DNA from: Variovorax sp. OK212
GTDB taxonomy: Bacteria > Pseudomonadota > Gammaproteobacteria > Burkholderiales > Burkholderiaceae_C
Reading direction: 5' to 3'
Assembly: GCF_900112425.1 (NCBI RefSeq)
Contig: NZ_FOLP01000001.1
Location: 906,082 to 970,081, forward strand
Length of the DNA stretch: 64,000 nt
The notes below the pieces were generated by a model. That model was not told where the DNA came from. It saw only the letters and a program-made list of their open reading frames with translations, and ran no database searches. Positions 55,954 through 64,000 of this stretch are shown in pieces. Positions within the stretch are counted from its first letter, which is position 1; every line of letters starts with the position of its first letter. Position numbers and translations under genes: made by a program.

Positions 55954-56631
55954 ATGAATCAGACGATGACGGTTCGGGAACAGGTGTCCGCACTTGCGGA
56001 TGGTCATTTGCAGGGCGAGGCGTTCGCACAGGCGATCGAAGCGGTCTGCGCCGAGGGCGAGGCGCGCGCGGCCTGGCAGGCGCTCCATGTGGCGGGCGAT
56101 GTGCTGCGCTCGGGCTCGCATGCGCCGTGCAGCGACACCTCGGCATTCCTCACGCGCTTCCAGCAGCGGCTGGCGGCGGAGCCCGTGGTGATTGCGCCGG
56201 CCCCGGTGCCGGCAGCCGCGCCTGTCGCGCTGCCAGTGCAGCGCAGGGCCGAGGCGGCCAACGAGCCGGTGTTCCGCTGGAAGCTGGTGGCCGGTGCCGC
56301 GTCGCTGATGGCCGTGGCCGCCATCAGCTGGACGCTGGTCGGCAACGGCGCGGCGGTGTCGCAAGCCGGTGCCCAGATGGCCGCGGTGCAGCAACAGCAG
56401 GTGCAGCCGGCAGTGAATTCGGTGCTGGCGGCCGTGGCCGTCAACAGCGAACAGCCCGCAGCCAACACGCTCACGCCCACCCGAGTGATCGTCGGCAACG
56501 GCAACCCGCAGGTCATGCTGCGCGATCCGCGGCTCGACCAGTTGCTCGAAGCGCACCAGCAAGCCGGCGGTGCGTCGCAAATGCCTTCCGGTTTCCTGCG
56601 CAACGCCACTTTCGAGGGTCCGACGCGCTGA
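55954..56631 (+). CDS. mucA: sigma-E factor negative regulator, RseA/MucA-like
   Basis: 225 residues from the ATG at 55954 (AGGTGAATGAA upstream). The N-terminal RseA domain (VREQVSALADGHLQGEAFAQ, WQALHVAGDVLRSG) is cytoplasmic and binds RpoE; one membrane helix follows (LVAGAASLMAVAAISWTLV, ~110-128); the C-terminal periplasmic part is Gln/Ala-rich and ends NATFEGPTR. Regulated cleavage by site-1 and site-2 proteases would free RpoE. Function is inferred from order and layout. Confidence 0.88.
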   Translation: MNQTMTVREQVSALADGHLQGEAFAQAIEAVCAEGEARAAWQALHVAGDVLRSGSHAPCSDTSAFLTRFQQRLAAEPVVIAPAPVPAAAPVALPVQRRAEAANEPVFRWKLVAGAASLMAVAAISWTLVGNGAAVSQAGAQMAAVQQQQVQPAVNSVLAAVAVNSEQPAANTLTPTRVIVGNGNPQVMLRDPRLDQLLEAHQQAGGASQMPSGFLRNATFEGPTR

Positions 56632-56656
56632 GCGCGCGCGCCCGCAGCCGCCCGTA

Positions 56657-57745
56657 ATGACCGTTCAGATGCCGATCTCCGCACGCGCCTGCGTGCTTGT
56701 GTTTGCCGCTTTCTGCCTTGCGCAGGCCGCCACCGCACAGACCCGCTCGGGTGCTGCGAATGCGAAGGGCGCGACCGCACCGGTTCAGACCGACGAACCG
56801 CCGGCAATGAACGTGACAGAGTGGCTGCAGCGCATGCACGCCGGGGCCCGCCAGCGCAACTACGTGGGCACCTTCGTGGTGTCGGCGCCGGGCGGCGACC
56901 TGTCGAGCGCGCGCATCTGGCACGTGCGCGACGGCGAGCACCAGATCGAACGCATCGAGGCCCTGTCGGGACCGCCGCGCTCGACCTTCCGCCGCAACCG
57001 CAACGTGATGACCTTCCTGCCCGAGGCGAAGGTCGTCAAGGTCGAGAAGCGCGAGAACCTCGACCTCTTCCCGAACCTGCCGGAAAAACCCGATTCGTCG
57101 ATCAGCGACTTCTACGACGTGCGCGCGATCGGCAAGGACCGCGTGGCCGGCTTCGACGCCGACGTGGTGCAGCTGGTGCCGCACGACGGCCTGCGCTTCG
57201 GCTACCGCATCTGGAGCGAGCGCCGCTCCGGGCTGGTGGTGAAGCTGCAGACCATCGACAGCGATTCGCGCGTGGTGGAGCAGTCGGCGTTCTCCGAGCT
57301 GCAGCTCGACGCGCCCGTCAAGGCACAGGCGCTGTCGCAGATGATGGCCAACACCACCGGCTACCGCATCGAGAAGCTCGAGCTGGAGCGCAGCAACGCG
57401 CAGGACGAGGGCTGGACCCTCAGCACGCCCGTTGCCGGCTTCAAGCCGCGCAGCTTCTTCCGCCGCCCGATGGCCGCCTCTGCCGACGACAGCAGCGGCA
57501 AGGCGAAGCAGGACACCGCAACGGTGCAGTGGACCTTCTCCGATGGCCTGGCCTCGGTATCGCTCTTCATCGAGCGCTACGACGCCGCCCGTGCGCCGCG
57601 CGATGGCGTGCTGACCATCGGCGCGACCAACGCGATCCGCCGCCGCCTGCCCGCGCCGGCCAGCGACTGGTGGCTGACCGCGGTGGGCGAGGTGCCGCCG
57701 CAGACACTCAACGCCTTCGCGCAGAGCCTGGCGCGCACACGCTGA
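56657..57745 (+). CDS. mucB: sigma-E regulator RseB/MucB
   Basis: 362 residues with a signal peptide (ARACVLVFAAFCLAQAATA-Q). The MucB/RseB N-terminal domain is evident (NYVGTFVVSAPGGDLSSARI, VWHVRDGEHQ-like pattern, RIEALSGPPRSTFRRN) and the C-terminal domain follows (VQWTFSDGLASVSLFIERYD). RseB binds the periplasmic part of RseA and mislocalised lipoproteins or LPS, tuning RseA cleavage. The ATG at 56657 is used; 56669 is an alternative. Confidence 0.94.
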   Translation: MTVQMPISARACVLVFAAFCLAQAATAQTRSGAANAKGATAPVQTDEPPAMNVTEWLQRMHAGARQRNYVGTFVVSAPGGDLSSARIWHVRDGEHQIERIEALSGPPRSTFRRNRNVMTFLPEAKVVKVEKRENLDLFPNLPEKPDSSISDFYDVRAIGKDRVAGFDADVVQLVPHDGLRFGYRIWSERRSGLVVKLQTIDSDSRVVEQSAFSELQLDAPVKAQALSQMMANTTGYRIEKLELERSNAQDEGWTLSTPVAGFKPRSFFRRPMAASADDSSGKAKQDTATVQWTFSDGLASVSLFIERYDAARAPRDGVLTIGATNAIRRRLPAPASDWWLTAVGEVPPQTLNAFAQSLARTR

Positions 57746-57846
57746 CGGCGTCGGGCCGCATGGGCGCCAAGTTGCGCTGAACCAAGCGTGTAGCGCAGAC
57801 TCATAGCAACTGTTTTCCGCCGCTCTGTTCTTTTGAAAGAAAACCG

Positions 57847-59331
57847 ATGATCTTCAAAGTCGAGGGACACAAGCTTCGTTCCGGCCTGCTGGCTTTTGCA
57901 CTCGCGCTGACCGCGGGCGCCACCTTCCTGCCGGTCGAATCCGTTCATGCGCAGACGCGCACGCTGCCCGATTTCACCGATCTGGTCGACCAGGTCGGGC
58001 CTTCGGTCGTCAACATCCGCACGGTCGAGAAAGTCGCGCAACGCGGCGGCGGCAACGGCGAGATGGACGAGGAAATGCAGGAGTTCTTCCGCCGTTTCTT
58101 CGGCCAGCCGGCGCCGGGCCAGCCCCGCCAGGGCCCGACCCCCAAGCGGCCCCAGCAGCCGCAGGAAGAGGAGCGTCCGCGCGGCGTGGGCTCCGGCTTC
58201 ATCCTGACGGCCGACGGCTACGTGATGACCAACGCCCACGTGGTGGAAGACGCCTCAGAGGTGCTGGTCACGCTGCCCGACAAGCGCGAGTTCAAGGCCA
58301 AGATCGTCGGCGCCGACAAGCGCACCGACGTGGCGGTCGTGAAGATCGAAGCCACGGGCCTGCCCGCGGTGAAGGTCGGCGACATCTCCAGGCTGCGCGT
58401 GGGCGAATGGGTGATGGCCATCGGTTCGCCGTTCGGCCTCGAGAACACCGTCACCGCCGGCATCGTGAGCGCCAAGCAGCGCGACACGGGCGAGTACCTG
58501 CCGTTCATCCAGACCGACGTGGCCATCAATCCCGGCAACTCGGGCGGACCGCTCATCAACATGCGCGGCGAGGTGGTGGGCATCAACAGCCAGATCTACT
58601 CGCGCTCTGGCGGCTTCATGGGCATCTCCTTCTCGATCCCGATCGACGAGGCGATCCGCGTGAGCGACCAGCTGCGCACCACCGGGCGCGTCTCGCGCGG
58701 CCGCATCGGCGTGCAGATCGATCAGGTCACCAAGGACGTGGCCGAGGCCATCGGCCTGGGCAAGGCGCAGGGCGCGCTGGTGCGCGGTGTCGAGGCAGGT
58801 TCGCCGGGCGAGAAGGCCGGCGTGGAACCGGGCGACGTCATCACCAAGTTCGACGGCAAGGCCATCGAGAAGCCGAGCGACCTGCCGCGCCTGGTGGGCA
58901 ACACCAAGCCGGGCACCAAGAGCACGCTGACGGTGTTCCGCCGCGGCGCGTCGCGCGACCTGAGCGTGACCATTGCCGAGATCGAGCCCGACAAGCCAGC
59001 CAAGCGTGCGAGCGACCGCGACGAGCCGGCGCCGAAGCCGCCGGCCTCCGCCGCCGCGAAGTCGCTCGGCCTGGCCGTGAGCGACCTCAGCGATGCGCAG
59101 AAGAAAGAGCTCAAGCTGAAGGGCGGCGTGAAGGTCGATGCCGCCAACGAAGCAGCGGCGCGGGCTGGTCTGCGTGAGGGCGACATCATTCTTTCCGTGG
59201 GCAATGCCGAGGTGGCGAACACCCGCGAATTCGAGTCTGCCGTGGGGAAGGCCGACAAGAACAAGGCGCTCAGCGTGCTGTTCCGCCGGGGCGATTGGGC
59301 GCAGTACGCCCTGATCCGGCCCGCACGCTGA
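57847..59331 (+). CDS. mucD: Do-family periplasmic serine protease (DegP/MucD)
   Basis: 494 residues. Signal peptide to about residue 35 (VESVHA-Q). Catalytic triad His131 (MTNAHVVED), Asp161 (DKRTDVAVVKIE) and Ser232 (NPGNSGGPLINMR). Two PDZ domains follow (~285-370 and ~410-490). It is a periplasmic chaperone-protease for misfolded envelope proteins and, as MucD in Pseudomonas, damps the AlgU response. It is the last gene of the rpoE operon; a terminator at 59351-59387 follows. Confidence 0.96.
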   Translation: MIFKVEGHKLRSGLLAFALALTAGATFLPVESVHAQTRTLPDFTDLVDQVGPSVVNIRTVEKVAQRGGGNGEMDEEMQEFFRRFFGQPAPGQPRQGPTPKRPQQPQEEERPRGVGSGFILTADGYVMTNAHVVEDASEVLVTLPDKREFKAKIVGADKRTDVAVVKIEATGLPAVKVGDISRLRVGEWVMAIGSPFGLENTVTAGIVSAKQRDTGEYLPFIQTDVAINPGNSGGPLINMRGEVVGINSQIYSRSGGFMGISFSIPIDEAIRVSDQLRTTGRVSRGRIGVQIDQVTKDVAEAIGLGKAQGALVRGVEAGSPGEKAGVEPGDVITKFDGKAIEKPSDLPRLVGNTKPGTKSTLTVFRRGASRDLSVTIAEIEPDKPAKRASDRDEPAPKPPASAAAKSLGLAVSDLSDAQKKELKLKGGVKVDAANEAAARAGLREGDIILSVGNAEVANTREFESAVGKADKNKALSVLFRRGDWAQYALIRPAR

Positions 59332-59350
59332 TCTGGCGCTGGCGTCAAGT

Positions 59351-59387
59351 GGCCCCACCCGGCAGTCGGGTTTGGGGCCGTTTTTTT
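59351..59387 (+). terminator. intrinsic terminator after mucD
   Basis: GGCCCCA (59351-59357) pairs with TGGGGCC (59373-59379), with further pairing of ACCC with GGGT inside, then seven T (59381-59387), 20 bases after the mucD stop. Confidence 0.92.
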
Positions 59388-59721
59388 GAGGTGTTTACGA
59401 CGTTCTTGCGCCGGCCATGAAAAAAATCTTGGACGGAAAAAGCGGTGGATTTTGTTAGTGAAAGCTAACTTTAAAACAGGCTTAGGACGAATTTCGGTAG
59501 AATAGAGCGCTCGGTGCAGCCAGTCAGCGCATAAGGAGTGCACTGGCATCCACGATGCGAGATGTCAGACAGCAGTCCACCGGTGGTCCACAGATCGCCC
59601 ACAAGTTGTTCATAGACTGCTCCACCGATCCTGTTGATAACCTGTTCATATCTTTGATGTTGTGGACCTGCAACGACCCCTTTGGACCCTGTTCCCGGAT
59701 GTACGTGCCTCCCTTTTTGCC

Positions 59722-59798
59722 TACAATGAAGTTCCAACTACTGCAGTTGCCATTGCTTGTTGGTTCAGGGCGCGTCTCCAGAAGACGCGCCCTTTTTT
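59722..59798 (+). ncRNA. candidate small RNA or lepA leader
   Basis: TACAAT (59722-59727) is a fair -10 box. A transcript from about 59734 would hold a hairpin CAACT-ACTGC-AGTTG (59735-59749), an unpaired stretch (CCATTGCTTGTTGGTTCA) and a strong terminator at 59768-59798, ~65-70 bases in all, the layout of many Hfq-type sRNAs. No good -35 is visible (best TGTACG, 59700). It may instead be an attenuated lepA leader. Confidence 0.4.
59768..59798 (+). terminator. strong intrinsic terminator 55 bases before lepA
   Basis: GGGCGCGTCT (59768-59777) and AGACGCGCCC (59783-59792) form a perfect 10-base stem with a 5-base loop, followed by six T (59793-59798). It separates whatever is transcribed upstream from lepA. 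Confidence 0.93.
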
Positions 59799-59853
59799 CT
59801 TGCCCGTCGCACTCTGCGTCCGAGCCAATTCAAGTACTTAAGCGTTCCCGTTG

Positions 59854-61665
<1,812 letters not shown>

Positions 61666-61673
61666 TCAAAAAA

Positions 61674-62639
61674 ATGGCACTCATCACCTCCCTGGTCCTC
61701 GCGGCTTTTGCCGGCTATGTCGGCTCGTGGTATTTCGGCGCGATCGAAGGCAACTTCGCATTGCTGCTGTTCGTGGCCACGGTGATCACCGGCCTCTACT
61801 GGGTGGCCGAGCGCTTCTTCTTCCTGCCGAAGCGCGAGCGCGCAGCCGCCGCGCTGGAAGCCTCGCTGGCCGAGCGCAACGCGCGTCTGGCCGGGCAGGG
61901 CATCAAGCAGGTCGACACCGCCGACGCGAAGGCCAGCGAGCGCCTGCTGATGCAGCCCTGGTGGCTCGACTGGACCGCCGGCCTGTTCCCGGTGATCCTG
62001 GTGGTGTTCCTGCTGCGCTCGTTCCTGTACGAGCCCTTCAAGATTCCCTCGGGCTCGATGATGCCCACGCTGCTGACCGGCGACCTGATCCTGGTCAACA
62101 AGTTCACCTACGGCCTGCGCCTGCCGGTCATCAACGCCAAGATCACCGAAGGCACGCCGCTGGCGCGCGGCGACGTCGTGGTGTTCCGCTACCCGCCCAA
62201 GCCGAGCATGGACTACATCAAGCGCGTGGTCGGCATTCCGGGCGACGAAGTGGCCTACCTGAACAAGAAGCTCACGATCAACGGCCAGCCGGTGTCCAAG
62301 CAGCCCGCGGCCGACTACCTCGACAGCGAATCGATGCGCCTGCTCAAGCAGTACGACGAAGACCTGCTCGGCAGGAAGCACAAGATCCTGAACGATGAGA
62401 CGGCTCCGTCCTTCGTGCCCGGCGCCAGCGACTTCCCCGGCCGCGAGAACTGCCGCTACTCGGTGGAGGGCGTCGTCTGCAAGGTGCCTGCGGGCAGCTA
62501 CTTCATGATGGGCGACAACCGCGATAATTCGGCCGACTCGCGTTTCTGGGGTTTCGTGCCAGACAGCAACATCGTGGGCAGGGCCTTCTTTGTCTGGATG
62601 AACTTCGGCGATCTGGGTCGCATCGGTCCGTTCCAATAA
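61674..62639 (+). CDS. lepB: signal peptidase I
   Basis: 321 residues. Two N-terminal membrane helices (~2-24 and 30-45 region) and a third hydrophobic stretch at ~101-116, then the catalytic domain: nucleophile Ser128 (FKIPSGSMMPTL) and general base Lys183 (YIKRVVGIPGDEV); GDNRDNSADSR is box E. It removes signal peptides from exported proteins. The ATG at 61674 follows the lepA stop by 8 bases; ACTGATCAAAAAA lies before it, a weak ribosome site. Confidence 0.97.
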   Translation: MALITSLVLAAFAGYVGSWYFGAIEGNFALLLFVATVITGLYWVAERFFFLPKRERAAAALEASLAERNARLAGQGIKQVDTADAKASERLLMQPWWLDWTAGLFPVILVVFLLRSFLYEPFKIPSGSMMPTLLTGDLILVNKFTYGLRLPVINAKITEGTPLARGDVVVFRYPPKPSMDYIKRVVGIPGDEVAYLNKKLTINGQPVSKQPAADYLDSESMRLLKQYDEDLLGRKHKILNDETAPSFVPGASDFPGRENCRYSVEGVVCKVPAGSYFMMGDNRDNSADSRFWGFVPDSNIVGRAFFVWMNFGDLGRIGPFQ

Positions 62640-62673
62640 GCATTCATCAGCATTGTTCGAGGGGTAAGAGGGC

Positions 62674-63042
62674 ATGAGAACACATCGGTCTGTGCGCGGC
62701 AGCGCTGCGCGGCAACGTGGTATTTCGTTCGTCGGCTTGGTGTTCGTCGCGGCCGTGCTCGGCTGCCTCGGCGTGGTCGTCGCACAGGTCATTCCGACGC
62801 TGATCGAGTGGCAGGCGATCGACAAGGCCGCCAACAAGGCCAAGGAGGGGGCAACCGTGCCCGAAGTGCGCGCGCTCTTCGATCGCGCACAGACCATCGA
62901 CGACTTCAAGTCGGTCAGCGGCAAGGACCTCGACATCAAGAAGGTCGGCGACAAGGTGGTCGTGTCGTACGCGTACGAGCGCGAGATTCCGCTGTTCGGT
63001 CCGGCCTACCTGACCCTCAAATACAAGGGCCAGTCCCGCTGA
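62674..63042 (+). CDS. DUF4845 family membrane protein
   Basis: 122 residues. A short basic N-terminus and one membrane helix ([20 protein letters not shown], ~17-36) resemble a pilin-like anchor, followed by a small periplasmic domain ([20 protein letters not shown]). The DUF4845 family is conserved between lepB and rnc in beta- and gammaproteobacteria and has no known function. AGGGGTAAGAGGGC lies upstream of the ATG. Confidence 0.92.
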   Translation: MRTHRSVRGSAARQRGISFVGLVFVAAVLGCLGVVVAQVIPTLIEWQAIDKAANKAKEGATVPEVRALFDRAQTIDDFKSVSGKDLDIKKVGDKVVVSYAYEREIPLFGPAYLTLKYKGQSR

Positions 63043-63059
63043 ACGCGGCGCTGAAAAAG

Positions 63060-63746
63060 GTGGACGGCAGCCTCGTCGCGCTGCAGGCGCGTCTCCAGTA
63101 CACCTTCTCCGACCCGCGGCTGCTCCAGCTCGCGCTCACGCACCGCAGCTTCTCGGCCGACCACAACGAGCGCCTCGAATTCCTGGGCGACTCGGTGCTG
63201 AACCTGGCGGTCTCGCATCTGCTCTATCTGCGCCTCTCGGCGCTGCCCGAAGGCGATCTCTCGCGCGTGCGCGCCAACCTGGTCAAGCAGGACACCCTGC
63301 ACCGCCTGGCCGTGGGGCTGGCGCTGTCGCCGCTGCTGAAGCTGGGCGAGGGCGAGGCGCGCTCCGGCGGGCCGAACCGGCCTTCGATCCTGGCCGATGC
63401 GCTCGAAGCGCTGATCGGCGCGGTGTACCTCGACTCCGGTTTCTCCGCCGCGCAGGCGATGGTGCACCGGCTCTACGAGGCGGTCGAGATCAACCCGCGC
63501 ATGGAAGCCGCGGCCAAGGACCCGAAGACCGAATTGCAGGAATGGCTGCAGGGTCACAAAATGAAGCTGCCGGTGTACCGCGTGGCCGCCACACTGGGCG
63601 CTGCGCACAAGCAGACTTTCGATGTCGAGTGCGAGGTGCCCGAGTTGGGCCTTCGCGAACGCGGCATCGGCGGTTCGCGCCGCGCCGGCGAGCAGGCGGC
63701 GGCCGCCGCCATGTTGATCCGGCTCAAGGCACGCGGCGCCGCGTGA
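63060..63746 (+). CDS. rnc: ribonuclease III
   Basis: 228 residues from a GTG at 63060. The RNase III signature is [13 protein letters not shown] (catalytic Glu and Asp), with the second acidic pair in [14 protein letters not shown]; the double-stranded RNA-binding domain is at ~155-225 ([20 protein letters not shown]). It processes rRNA precursors and structured mRNAs. No ATG exists in this frame near the start. The alternative is a CTG at 63039, which overlaps the DUF4845 stop and has AAGGG nine bases upstream. Confidence 0.94.
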   Translation: MDGSLVALQARLQYTFSDPRLLQLALTHRSFSADHNERLEFLGDSVLNLAVSHLLYLRLSALPEGDLSRVRANLVKQDTLHRLAVGLALSPLLKLGEGEARSGGPNRPSILADALEALIGAVYLDSGFSAAQAMVHRLYEAVEINPRMEAAAKDPKTELQEWLQGHKMKLPVYRVAATLGAAHKQTFDVECEVPELGLRERGIGGSRRAGEQAAAAAMLIRLKARGAA

Positions 63747-63753
63747 AATCAGA

Positions 63754-64000
63754 ATGAACGATGCTATCAATCCCGTAGCGGAACCCGAAGACGCCGAAGG
63801 CGGTTCGCCCGCCAGCGGTCCCCAACATTGCGGCCTCATCGCCATCGTCGGCAAGCCGAACGTCGGCAAGTCGACGCTGCTCAACGCGCTGGTCGGCCAG
63901 AAGATCAGCATCACCTCGCGCAAGGCGCAGACCACGCGGCACCGCATCACCGGCATGCGCACGCTGGGCGCCACGCAGTTCGTGTTCGTCGACACGCCGG
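63754..64000 (+). CDS. era: GTPase Era, N-terminal part (cut by window edge)
   Basis: 82 codons are visible. A ~25-residue acidic tail ([13 protein letters not shown]) is followed by the P-loop [18 protein letters not shown], the G2 region [13 protein letters not shown] and the start of G3, VFVDTPG. Era is an essential GTPase that binds 16S rRNA in small-subunit assembly. The KH domain lies beyond the window. It starts 7 bases after the rnc stop, the usual lepB-rnc-era order. Confidence 0.95.
   Translation, partial: MNDAINPVAEPEDAEGGSPASGPQHCGLIAIVGKPNVGKSTLLNALVGQKISITSRKAQTTRHRITGMRTLGATQFVFVDTP

Larger units (their letters stand above)
59332..59853. other. mucD-lepA intergenic region, 522 bases
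   Basis: No convincing protein gene: the plus frame at 59555-59854 (99 codons) lacks a properly spaced ribosome site and a recognisable domain. It contains the mucD terminator, a TAGAAT box (59498-59503), the 10-base palindrome CCACCGGTGG (near 59577-59586), DnaA-box-like octamers (59607-59650), a TACAAT box (59722-59727) and a second terminator (59768-59798). Confidence 0.6.

Overview
The window is high-GC, gene-dense chromosomal DNA. It looks like a betaproteobacterium of the Burkholderiales, most probably Comamonadaceae and close to Variovorax. This rests on remembered protein similarity and on gene order (argH beside an AlgZ/AlgR-type pair, a hemC-hemD-hemX-hemY run divergent from ppc, yceD-rpmF-plsX-fabHDG-acpP-fabF, and rpoE-mucA-mucB-mucD-lepA-lepB-rnc-era); no database search was possible. 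I see no tRNA, rRNA, insertion sequence, prophage or CRISPR array.

Positions 1-6435: the start of an alpha-2-macroglobulin-like gene (cut by the left edge), an OpgC-type membrane protein, an exported SGNH hydrolase, an ECF sigma factor with its membrane anti-sigma factor, and two membrane proteins of unknown role. Positions 6461-12336: a complete tripartite RND efflux operon (adaptor, pump, outer-membrane channel) on the minus strand. Positions 12518-18628: a rhomboid protease with an alpha-helical C-terminal extension, argH, and a divergent LytS/LytTR two-component pair that resembles AlgZ/AlgR, translationally coupled to an AI-2E-family transporter gene.

Positions 18632-28855 are accessory: TetR and HxlR regulators, two tautomerase-family proteins, a nitrilase-type hydrolase, a nitroreductase, two MFS transporters, a GNAT acetyltransferase, a LysR regulator with a small tandem-repeat insertion, and a GFA-type protein overlapping a membrane protein. 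Several divergent gaps carry inverted repeats that fit operators. Positions 28975-36001 hold ppc and, divergent from it, four haem-pathway genes. A DHA2 drug-efflux gene and a divergent LysR gene follow.

Positions 38613-48170: a bidirectional terminator, rne with a long upstream region, then rluC, a HAD phosphatase, a Rieske protein and an S49 peptidase as one tight run; on the other strand a Maf nucleotide pyrophosphatase, an RsmI-like methyltransferase and an MFS gene overlap by 4 bases each. Positions 48263-54755 hold yceD, rpmF and the fatty-acid synthesis genes. Positions 55262-64000 hold the sigma-E envelope-stress operon (rpoE, two negative regulators, a Do-family protease), then lepA, lepB, a DUF4845 gene, rnc and the start of era.

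Most of the window is conserved core genome. The least explained stretch is the 522-base gap between mucD and lepA: it holds two intrinsic terminators, a sigma-70-like -10 box, a cluster of DnaA-box-like octamers and a compact hairpin-plus-terminator unit that could be a small RNA or a lepA leader. A second oddity is a strong terminator hairpin ending only 7 bases before the plsX start codon.
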